Positions 48,880 to 59,625 of a DNA stretch of 64,000 nucleotides are shown here, in pieces. The position numbers were made by a program, and so were the translations under genes. Numbering within the stretch: the stretch's first letter is position 1; every line of letters starts with the position of its first letter. Source of the stretch: Adenanthera pavonina (lineage: Eukaryota > Streptophyta > Magnoliopsida > Fabales > Fabaceae); assembly GCA_026686845.1 (NCBI GenBank), contig JAIVEN010000003.1:6140501-6204500 (forward strand), read 5' to 3'. The notes below the pieces were generated by a model, which saw nothing but the letters and a program-made list of their open reading frames with translations, did not search any database and was not told the origin of the DNA.

Positions 48880-49264
48880 GTTATTATAATAATTGTGTGG
48901 ATACACATATCATTCAACTATTGGTATCTTCTATCTTTAATGTCTTAAACTTTATAATCTCCCTAAGATTAATGTCCTATGCTCCATAACATTTCCATTG
49001 AATGGCTTTTAGGGGGTTCTTCATAGTTAATACACTATAACTTACAAATATGTAATATTATACTATTATATTCTTATTTATGTTTTTGTAACCCTTATGT
49101 GAGCATTTAATGTTTTGACGCCCATAAATATAGGGCATGTACCTTTTGTTAACACACTTGAAGGGAGTGTGAAAAACTATCAACTTTGTTTCCTCTATAT
49201 CTCTTCTCTTATTTATCTCTATTCCATTATTCATCTCTTTTATTTTTTTTTTATTTTTATAACA
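48880..49264 (+). repeat. 5' LTR of the Ty1/copia element
   Basis: About 385 bp from TGTTATTATAATAATTG to TATAACA. It aligns with the 3' LTR at 56069 along its length, for example TTGGTATCTTCTATCTTTAA against TTGGTATCATCTACTTTTAA, and ACACTTGAAGGGAGTGTGAA against ACACTTGAAGAGAGTGTGAA. The many differences indicate an old insertion. Confidence 0.8.
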
Positions 49265-49277
49265 CGTTATTAGCACC
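49264..49277 (+). other. Primer-binding-site candidate of the copia element
   Basis: Just inside the LTR is CGTTATTAGCAC. Its inverse complement GTGCTAATAACG equals part of the anticodon arm of plant tRNA-Ile(AAU) as I remember it, rather than a tRNA 3' end. This would suit half-tRNA priming as in Drosophila copia. Confidence 0.4.
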
Positions 49278-50209
49278 AATTGCTCCAAGATTTGAGGTAT
49301 ATTTTTTATAGTGTTTTATCAATTTGTTATATTATATACAAAAATAACTGATGCAACATCTATTGTTTCTAGTCTTCCATTATCTAATTTGATTTTTGTT
49401 AGTGGAATTTATATTGTCAACTTTTTTTTTCTTCTCCACCTACTTCTTCTTCTTTGTTTTAAATTTGATTTTATCAATATGTTTTTATCATTTCATTTGA
49501 AAATATATATAATTATAATTTTCTTTAGTTTTAAAAGCATTATTATCATTATATCACTTTAGCACAGTGAAAAACATCATGAATGTTATTTAGTTATATA
49601 TATATATAATTTAGTGTGTAGAATCAATTTTGTTGTTGTATTTTCAATTTGTTATCTTGCTTATTAAATTTTTTTTTTTCAATTTCATAAAATTTTGCTA
49701 CTTTTGTAATTTTATTTTCACCATCATGGGTCGCTATATAGTAACTATTATTTATTTAGAACTCATAATATATAATTTGTTTATATCTCTAATATGATAT
49801 ATATGATTACTTGATAAATTTTAGAGTTGATTATATTTTATTTTATACATTGTTGTTCATACTTTATATATATTAATTTCTAGAATTAACTATAACTCTT
49901 ACTGTTATTTTAATTTGATCCATGACAAATCTTATCAAACTTGAGTTTATAGCCTTTTATATAACGGGAAAAAACTATTTATCTTGAGTGTTAGATGCTA
50001 AAACTCACCTAAATGCCAAGGGTTTAGGAGAGGCAATTTTATCGAGAAATAAGGTAACTAATCAAGATAATATCAAGGCAATGATTTTCCTTTTCTATCA
50101 TTTGCATAAAAAATTGAAAACTAAATATTTAACAGTAAAGGATCCACTTGAAATATGGAATAATCTGAAAGAAAGGTATGATCATAAAAAAATAATGATT
50201 TTGCCCAAA

Positions 50210-52758
50210 GCTCATTATGAATTGATGTATTTGCGTTTGCAAGATTTTAAAATTATTAGTGATTATAATTTAGCAATTTTTGAAGTAAATTCTCAATTGA
50301 AATTATGTGGTGAAAAAATAACTGATGAGGATTTATTGAAAAAAATCTTTTCAACTTTTCATGCCTCAAATGTGCTCTTACAACAACAATATCATGAAAA
50401 AGTTTTAAAAAGTATTGTAAATTAATCTCATGTTTTCTTGTGGCTGAATAAAATAACGAGTTGTTAATTAAAAATCATGAGATTCGTCCGATAGAATCTG
50501 CTTCATTTCCTAAAATGAATGTAATAATGCATAACAATTATCTTGGTCATGGTCGCGGCCGTGGATGTAGTCGTGGTAGGGGTCGCAATAATTATTGTTT
50601 TCCTGGTGGTGGTGGTAGCAATTATAATCAAAATGACAACCAAAAAAAGAAAAATAATGATGGGCAAAGAAAGGACAAAAGTGGTTCAAGTAACTCTCCA
50701 AAAATCATAGAAAATTAATGTTTAAGATGTAGTATGAAAGAGCATTGGTCACGTACCTGTTGTACACCTGACTATCTAATAAAGCTTTATCAAGCCTCCA
50801 TAAAAAAGAAAGAGAAAAATGGAAACAAATTTGACTTATGTGAATGATGATGTTGAGGCAAATTTTGCATACAAGGATGATAATCTTAATTTTCTTGATG
50901 GATCTGTTAATATTAATGGCATTGATATGATACATTAGAAAGTAGCTGACTTCTTTGAAAATCATAATTAGAGAAGTTGGGAATGAAAAATAATCAAAAT
51001 GTTTGTATTTATATTTTTAATAGTTTTCTCTGTTTGTATTTTCCTTATAATAAGGGTTATATTACTCATTATGTAATTTTCTTATTTTGTCATGTATTTT
51101 CTTTCTTTTAATGAAGAAAATGGATATTTCTCATCATTTGATTTGACACAATAATAAAGATACATGTCTTGCAGATAGTGCTAAAACGCATACAATACTT
51201 AAAGATAAAAAATATTTTTCTCATTTAATAATAAGTGATATAAGTGTCAACACTATAGCTGGTAATTTAAAATGAATTAATAGTTCTAGAAGAACAATTA
51301 TAATATTACTCGGTGGGATGAAGTTTGTTATAGAAAATACATTGTTCTCCACTAAGTGTTAAAGAAATTTATTAAGTTTTAAGAATATTCGTCGGAATGG
51401 ATATTATATTGAGACTACAAATGAGAAAAATATTAAATATTTACATATTATAGTTATTATATTTGCTTTTATGAATTGATTCATTTGCGTTTGCAAGATT
51501 TTAAACCTATTAGTGATTATAATTTAACAATTTTAAAAATAAATTCTCAATTGAAATTATGTGGTGAAAAAATAACTAATAAGTACTTATTGAAAAAAAA
51601 CTTTTTCAACTTTTCATGCCTCAAATGTGCTCCTACAGCAGCAATATTATAAAAAAATTTTAAAAAGTATTCTGAATTAATCTCATATTTTCTTGTCGTT
51701 AAACAAAATAATGAGTTGTCAATGAAAAATCATGAAATTCGTCCCATAGGATCTGCTTCATTTCTTGAAGCGAATGTGATAATGCATAATAATTATCTTG
51801 GTCATGGTTGCGGCCATGGATGTGGTTGTGGTAAGGGTCGCAATAATTACTGTTTCCATGGTGGTGGTGATAACAATTATAATCAAAATGATAACCAAAA
51901 AAGAAAAATAATGAAGGGTAAAGAAAGGATAAAAGTGGTCCAAGTAACTCGCCAAAAGCCATAGAAAATTAATGTTTTAGATGTGATATGAAAGGATAAA
52001 AGTGGTCCAACTAACTCTCCAAAAGCCACAGAAAATCATTGGTCACGTACTTGTCGTACACTTGACTATCTAATAAAGCTTTACCAAGCCTCCATACAAA
52101 AGAAAGGGAAAAATGGAAACAAATTTGACTTATCTCAATGATGATGTTGAGACAAATTTTGCATACAATGATAATGATTTTAATTATCTTGATGGATCTG
52201 TTAATATTAATGACATTGATATTATACATTGAAAAGTAGCCAACTTCTTTGAAAATCATGATTAGCGAAGTTAGGAATGAAAAATAATCTAAATGTTTAT
52301 ATTTATATTTTTTATGGTTTTCTCTGTTTGCATTTTCCTTATAATAAATGTTATATTATTCATTATGTAATTTTCTTATTTTGTCATGTATTTTTTTCTT
52401 TTAATGAAGAAAATGAATATTTCTCATCATTTAATTTGACATAATAATGAAAATATATGTCTTGCGGATAGTGCTACAACGCATATAATATTCAAAGATA
52501 AAAAATATTTTTCTCATTTAACAATAAGTGATATAAGTATCAATACTATAGCGGGTAATTTAAAATTAATTGATGGTTCTAGAAGAACAATTATAATATT
52601 ACTTGGTAGGATGAAGTTTGTCATAGAAAATACATTATTCTTCACTAAGTCTCAAAATAATTTATTAAGTTTTAAGAATATTCGTCGGAATGAATATCAT
52701 ATTGAGACTATAGATGAAAAAAAATATTAAATATCTACATATTATAGTTGTTATATTT
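50210..52758 (+). repeat. Tandem duplication inside the copia element (1.25-1.29 kb unit)
   Basis: Copy 1 (50210-51464) and copy 2 (51465-52758) share gag C-terminus, zinc-knuckle region, spacer and protease start in the same order. Both open with (G)CT..TTATGAATTGAT..ATTTGCGTTTGCAAG and close with CATATTATAGTT.TTATATTT. Copy 2 also carries an extra internal duplication of about 60 bp near 51920-52035. Confidence 0.88.
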
Positions 52759-55120
52759 GGAAAGAAGTATGTTTTAGAAAAATTACTTGCTTTACCATCT
52801 GGGTTGTACTATATATATATTAGTATAATTGAAACAAATGTCACAATAAACCAGAAGTTTATTGATAGAAATACTTTTATCATTTGGTATGATCAGTTAA
52901 GTCATCCCGAATCAACTATGATGTGAAAATTATTGAAAATTCACATGGACATCCATTAAAGAACCAAAAGATTCTTTAGTTTAAAGATTTTTCATGTGAT
53001 GCATGTTCTCAAGCAAATTAATTATAAGGCCATCATTAGCTAAGGTTAGGGTTAAATCCACTGCATTTTTTGAACATATTCAAGAAGATACATATGAGCC
53101 TATCCATTCACTATGTGAACCATTTAGATATTTTATAATTTTAATAGTTACATCTACAAGGTAGTCACATGTGTACTTATTATCAACTTGTAATTTAGCA
53201 TTTGTTAGATTACTTGCTCGAATAATTCGATTAAAAGCACAGTTTCCAAATTATGCAATCAAAATAATTCGTTTTGATAATGCTAATGAGTTTGCATCTT
53301 TTCAATGACTATTGCATATCAACTTGAATAATAATAGAAAAATTTGTTACATATGTGCATACTTAAAATGGTTTAGCAGAATCATTTATTAAACATCTCC
53401 AATTAATTACTAGATCAATGCTGATGAGAACAAAGCTTCCCATTTTAGCCCCTGAGACATGCAATTTTACATGCAGCAGTACTCATTCACATCAGGCTAA
53501 CAAGTTATCATAAATTCTCTTAATTGCAATTGCCTTTTGGTCAGGAGCCGAATATTTTCCATCTTAAAATGTTTGGATGTTCGGTATATGTTCTTATTGT
53601 TCCACCACACCATATAGAGATTGATCCTCAAAGAAGGTTAAGAATATATGTTGGTTATGAGTCTTCTTCTACAATAAAATATCTTGAATCATTAACTGGA
53701 GATTTATTTACGATATTATTTGTCGATTATCATTTTGATGAAACAATTTTTCCAACGTTAGGGGGAGATAACTAACAGCTGAAAAAAGAAATTACTTGGA
53801 ATGCATCATCATTATCGCACTTAGATTCTTGAACAAAATAATGTGAATTAGAAATGTAAAAAAAATAATTAATTTGAAGAATATTGCAAATCAAGTGCCA
53901 GATGCATATACTAACCTAAAAAAAAATTACTAAATCTTACATTCCAGCTGAAAATGCTCCAATTCGAATTGATATTCCAGTAGAACAATTAGATAATGCA
54001 AATGAATTCAAACCACATTTGAAACGTGATAGATCGGTTGATTCCAAAGCTAAAAATCCTAGAAAGAGGAAAGAAACAAATAATCAAGATGGTCTAGTTG
54101 AGGAAGTTGATACTCATGTAGAGACCCAAGGCACAATTAATCAAATGACTCTATAAGTGGTTCAGGTACCTAAAAATAATGAAGAGATCTCAATAAGTTA
54201 TGTCTCCACGGAAAAAAGATGGAACCGAAAAGATATAGTTACTGACGGCATATTTTCATATAATGTTGCTGTTGAAATAATAAATCAAAATGAAGATCTT
54301 GAATCGAAATTTGTTGGAGAATTTAGACACAAAAATGATTGGTCAAAATGGAAAGAGGCAATTCAAGTCAAATTAAATTCACTTTCAAAGCATGAAATTT
54401 TCAGACCTATAGTTTGAACACTTCAAGATGTAGAACCAGTTGGATATAAGTGGGTATTTATGCAAAAAAGAAACGAGAAAAATCAAGTCGTTAGATATAA
54501 AGCACAACTTGTAGCACAAGGATTTTCATAGAGACATATCATTGATTATGAAGAGACATATTCTCCTGTGGTGAATGTAATTACTTTATGGTATCTAATT
54601 AGTCTGACAGTACATAAAAAACTTGATATGTGTTTAATAGATGTTGTTATTGCCTATTTATATGATTCTTTAGATACTGAAATTTACGTGAAAATCCCTG
54701 AAGGATTTAATATGCCAAAAACATGTAAAAATTCTCAAGAAAATTATGCAATTCGTTTGCGTAAATTTTTATATGGGTTGAAACGATATGGACGGATGTG
54801 ATATAATCATCTTAGTAAATATTTCCTGAAGTAAGGTTACAAAACTGATGCAATTTGTCCTCGTATCTTCATCAAAGGAAATGAATCATAATTTGTTATA
54901 ATTGCTGCATATGTTGGTGATTTAAATATTATTTGAACTCTTGAAGAGTTTCAAAAAGCAAATGATTGTTTGAAGAGGAATTTGAAGTGAAATATCTTGG
55001 GAAAACAAAATTTTTGTCTCGATTTATAAAATGAATATTTGACAAATGGAATTTTTCTTCATCAATCATCTTATATTGAAAAAATTTTGAAGCAATTTTA
55101 CATGGATAAATCACATCCAT

Positions 55121-55168
55121 TAACTATCTTAATAGTTGTAAGATTAACTATCCTAATAGTTGTAAGAT
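55121..55168 (+). repeat. 24-bp tandem duplication in the RT region
   Basis: Two copies of a unit starting TAACTATC and ending TTGTAAGAT, one mismatch. It adds eight residues in frame (LTILIVVR twice). Confidence 0.85.
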
Positions 55169-55888
55169 CGCTTGATGTAAATAAAGACTCTTTTTGTCCC
55201 CAAGAAAATGAAGAAGAACTTCTTGGTCTTGAAGTACCATTGCTAGATTTAGTTCTTCTCCAACAAAAAAACATTGAAATGAAGCTAAACATATATTTCG
55301 ATATCTCAAAGAGACTAGTGACATTAGGTTATTTTATTCAATTGAATATGGATTACAATTGATTGATTATGCAGATGCAGTGTATTTATCTTATCCATAC
55401 AAAGCTCGGTCTGAAATAGGATACTTATTTACATGTGGAGGTACAATTATATTTTGGCAGTCAATACAACAAACTTTAGTGGCAATTTCATCAAATCATG
55501 CAGAGATTATTGCAGTGCACAAAGTAAATAGTGAATGTGTTTGGTTAAGGTCAATAATCAAGAATATTCTAAAGATGTGTGGTATATTTTTTGAGGAAAA
55601 GATTCTAACAATATTATATGAAGATAATATAGCATGAATAACTCAGTTAAAAGAAAGATATATAAAAGGAGGTAAAATAAAGCATATTTCACCAAAATTC
55701 TTTTTTACTCACGATCTTCTAAAGAGTGATGACATAGATATTCTACAAATTTATTTATGTGATAATCATACAGATTTGTTTACCAAGACACTATCAACTA
55801 CAACATTTGAAAAGTTGATACATGGTATTGGGTACGTCGACTTAGAGGGTATAAAGTAATGTTAACATTAGGGGAAGTAAATGTTATG

Positions 55889-56045
55889 TTGTACTCTTTT
55901 TTCCTTTCCAAGTTTTTGTCCCACTGAGTTTTTCTTGGTAAGATTTTTAATGAGGTGGCTTCAATATTGTATACTCTTTTTCCTTCATTAGGTTTTTATC
56001 CCACTGAGTTTTTCTTAGTAAGGTTTTAACGAGGTACAATTTTGT
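55889..56045 (+). repeat. Two ~78-bp tandem units before the 3' LTR
   Basis: Each unit contains ACTCTTTTT, GTTTTT(G/A)TCCCACTGAG and TTTTTCTT(G/A)GTAAG followed by an (A)ACGAGG or AATGAGG end. This TCCCACTGAGTTTTTC segment is a common feature upstream of the 3' LTR in plant copia elements. The polypurine tract AAGGGGAAA lies just before the LTR. Confidence 0.8.
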
Positions 56046-56068
56046 TATAATCATCCAAGGGGAAATAT

Positions 56069-56437
56069 TGTAAATATTATAAAAACTGTGTAGATGGCCA
56101 TAACCTCCAATTATTGGTATCATCTACTTTTAATATCTTAAACTTCATAACCTCCTTAAGGATAATGTTCAACACTCCATAACCTTTCTATTGAATGGTT
56201 TTTATGATAGTTAATACATTATAACTTATAAATATGTAATGTTATGTTATTATATTCTTATTTATATTTTTGTAACTCTTATGTGAGCCTTTAATGGTTT
56301 AAAACATATAAATAGATGATATGTACCTTGTGATAACACACTTGAAGAGAGTGTGAAAAACTCTCTACTTTATTTTATCCATATCTCTTTTTTTATTCAT
56401 CTTTATTTTCCTATTCATCTTTCTTATTACCGTGTTA
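56069..56437 (+). repeat. 3' LTR of the Ty1/copia element
   Basis: It begins TGTAAATATT after the polypurine tract AAGGGGAAATAT and aligns with the 5' LTR. The right boundary is uncertain: similarity to the 5' LTR plus primer site seems to run on to about 56452. No target duplication was recognised. Confidence 0.75.
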
Positions 56438-56452
56438 GTAGTCCATTCTCGA

Positions 56453-57467
56453 GAGCCCTGACCAAATTTTAAACTCAGAAGATGAATGATTCAAAGATCT
56501 CAAATCTCTACTAGTGCATCAATCTCCAAATCTTATGATTTAATAGACAGCTAAAAATATAAAAAAAAAATTATTTCTTTATGTTTAGATTGCACAATCA
56601 TCGTTGACCTAAAAAAAGAATTACACAATCTGATCATCATCGTTTTTGTCTTTTTATAACATGACCAAATTACCTTTAAGAATATAGTTGATTTTTTAAT
56701 TATTTACAAAATATTATTTTTATAATTTACACATTAATGTTCTTTATTTTGAGTTCAATACCAGGAATCTATTTTTTTAAAATTAAAAATTTGACTATTT
56801 TCATTTTATTCAAATTTATATTTAATATAATTTATATAATATAAAATAAAAAATAAAAAATTATTTTAAATTCCAACTAATTTGAATTAAATTAAATTTA
56901 AACCATGCAGGTATTCAAGGAAAATAAGAACTTAACCATTTGAATCATGTGGTCTACAATTCATAGTATTATTTATATATAGGTAAAGAAATTATACAAT
57001 TTAAATATTTCTTAAAACAGATGATTTAGTCAAAGTATAGAATTCCCCTCGAAAAGTAGAATAAAGAAAAAAACTGCGATGGTTTTCCTTGGTTAAAAAA
57101 AAAGAAGATGTGTTATTGTTGGTAAATCGACCACGAAATAGAAAGCCGACAAATAGACGTTAGATGGGAAAAGATATAGAGCATGTGGGCTTCCCGTGTT
57201 TTCTTAAAAAAAAAAAAAAGTCTCATCGACTTCTCTTCTCTGATGATATGCTTTAATTCGTGACGGGAATAACCCGGGCTGCCCTCCAAAGTTCAAAGAA
57301 TCTCTCCGGCTTTTGCTGATTGTTTAAAAGCCATCTCTTTTTTTCTTTAAAAAATAAAAGTAAATATAATCTGCGTAAGAGCTACCTTTTTGTCTTGCTT
57401 TGTTCTTCTCAATGCTTGGGATTTAAATTAAAACTACGAAAACAGACAAAGAAATCACTCATTTTGA
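56453..57467. other. Intergenic and promoter of the LOG gene
   Basis: A/T-rich up to about 57050, then mixed 5' flank of the LOG gene with a pyrimidine-rich leader. No clear TATA box. Confidence 0.55.
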
Positions 57468-59625
57468 ATGGAGGAAGGTTTCCCGAGAAGCAAGTTCAAG
57501 AGGGTCTGTGTCTTTTGCGGTAGCAACTCCGGTAATAGGGAAGTCTTCAGCAACGCTACGATTGAATTGGGCAATGAACTGGTCAGGGTCACGCATTTCT
57601 TGCAGCCCTCTTCGATTATATTCCTCAATCATTTATTACTCATACTTTATCTTATTCTGGATGTTCTGTATACCGGTTGTTCGACGTTTTGAAACATGGG
57701 TCTTGAATGTTTTGTTAACTCGTTTTCTGTGGCAAACAGCATTTGACTACGCTGTAGTCTAGGAATGCTGCTTTGATAATTAATTAACAAGTATGTATGA
57801 TCATGGTGTCTATGCACAGCACTGTGGAGAGAGTGATAATCATTAAGTGTGTTTTTATGGCGTGAATTGCAGGTGAAGAGGAAGATAGACTTGGTTTACG
57901 GTGGAGGAAGTGTGGGGCTGATGGGCTTAATATCTCAGAGAGTGTATGATGGAGGCTGCCGTGTCCTTGGGTATGTAAGCCTAAAACAACATTCTTCCTA
58001 GGGTTTATTGCGGATACTCTTGTCATTTATTGTAAGCTGGGTGTCATTGATCAGTGTGTCACCGTTCTTTTTCCTTCTTTACATGCAGGATAATTCCGAA
58101 GGCTCTCATGCCTATTGAGGTATTTGTATTTTGTGCTACTTCCTGCCTAACTTTTACCTATAATAGTAATTTTCGAATAAATTGATTTTCGGTTTGCTTC
58201 TTGAAATTTTATAGTCTGAATTAGTGATGTTTTGGTGACCCCGGTCTTAGGTCCGAATAATGAGTCATTGGCATTTCATTTCTTACTTCTCATATCAGGA
58301 CTGGTTCAGGGAGAAATTTACAGCCTTTATGATTATAGTCTCTTTATCACGAAAAGAATGTTCAATCTTCTCTCAATAGAAGGAAAAATTATAATAAGTT
58401 AATAATTAGTATGTTGCTATGGGTCATTTGGACAGATATCTGGTGAAACAGTTGGAGAAGTAAGAATTGTTTCAGATATGCATGAGCGTAAAGCTGCAAT
58501 GGCTCGAGAAGCTGATGCATTTATTGCTCTTCCTGGTACCTACCAGAAAAAGCTCTCATCAATGCTTTAGACAAATAATTGATGATTGTATATCTTGTTT
58601 CATGTAAATGTCATTAGAATTATTATTTGTACTTGTATCCTTTTTTTTTTATTGCCGTCCTTATTTTATAAATTGACATTTATAGTTACCCTCCATTTCC
58701 TTCCTTTTTCTTTACAATTAGGAGGGTATGGAACCATGGAAGAGCTGCTGGAGATGATAACTTGGGCCCAACTGGGGATTCATAAAAAACCGGTAACTTA
58801 GCATGTTCATAGTCTTAAGATAAAATCCGTAGCATACTGATCAAAATGTTAACCGTATTATTATCTTTCTGTACAGGTTGGTCTACTGAATGTTGATGGT
58901 TACTATAACTGTTTGCTTGCCTTATTTGACAACGGTGTTGAAGAAGGCTTCATCAAGCTTGGTGCTCGAAATATAATTATCTCCGCTCCAACGGCCAAAG
59001 AACTTGTGATGAAGATGGAGGTGTAACCGCAACTATCTTAATTTGCCCCCTTAATTATGTGGAAGGAAACATTATAAATTATCTACATGCAAACTTGCAT
59101 TCAAATTTGTGTATTATTATGTTCTGGAGATGAATGGTAGATTGCTTTTCTAGATTGATGAGTAAAAATTAATTCAACAATTGTGGGTGTTGGTATAGTA
59201 AAATGATGGGTGACCTGCTAGTGGTGTGCAGTCAATTGATCAATTTAAGGGTCTCCATTTGATTCCTAAAATAAAAGTCAGTGAACTTGGATTAGACTTT
59301 GTGCAGGACTTCTTACTTGAACTTATAGTAATAGAGTAAGTCTCATGCACTTTTATATTTCTCTGTATATAAATAACACTTTTGTGCTGTAATTGCTCAA
59401 TAGAATTTTGCTGTTCCTCTGGCACCTGTAAACATGCACCATATATGCAGGCTTGTTAGATATTCCAATAGCGAGTTCAAAATACAGTGTTCGTCAGATC
59501 TCTAAATGCTGAATTAATCAACTTTTTTGCAGCATTACATTCCTTCACATGAACAAGTCGCCCCTCATGAGAGCTGGCAGATGGAGCAACTAGGTAATTA
59601 TCCGGGACAAGAAAATGCAGAATGA
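57468..59625 (+). CDS. LOG8: Cytokinin riboside 5'-monophosphate phosphoribohydrolase (LOG8-like)
   Basis: Seven exons: 57468-57581, 57873-57970, 58089-58119, 58436-58535, 58722-58792, 58877-59020 and 59533-59625, all GT-AG, 216 residues, the same length as Arabidopsis LOG8. The Rossmann-type fold shows VCVFCGSNSG (13-22), LVYGGGSVGLMG (45-56) and the catalytic PGGYGTMEE motif, whose first Gly codon is split by the exon 4/5 junction. The C-terminus ESWQMEQLGNYPGQENAE matches LOG8. LOG enzymes release the active free base from cytokinin nucleotides in one step in cytosol and nucleus. Exon 3 is only 31 bp. The splice model is closed by phase and has no stop. The gene is intact although it lies next to a dead copia element. 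Confidence 0.95.

Larger units (their letters stand above)
49265..56068 (+). pseudogene. Decayed Ty1/copia internal region: gag, protease, integrase, RT, RNase H
   Basis: Order GAG-PR-INT-RT-RH identifies Ty1/copia. Gag (49988-50425) shows the UBN2-type pattern DPLEIWNNLKERYDHKK. A Gly/Arg-rich stretch and a degenerate zinc knuckle follow to about 50770. The protease motif DSATTH is near 52470. Integrase remnants fill about 53000-53770. Reverse transcriptase runs from about 54310 (WKEAIQVKLNSL, KWVF, LIDVVIAYL for the usual DVxxAFL, KFLYGLKR). Its usual YVDD reads YVGD near 54913. RNase H is at about 55365-55850 (NHAEIIAV, HTDLFTKTLS). There are dozens of stops and frame shifts, plus an internal 1.25-kb tandem duplication (50210-52758). 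It encodes no functional protein. Confidence 0.93.

Noticed and set aside
30213..59625. MAX1 and LOG8 as a hormone-pathway gene cluster
   Set aside because: They act in different pathways, and 25 kb, three unrelated genes and a retrotransposon lie between them. Simple chance linkage is enough.
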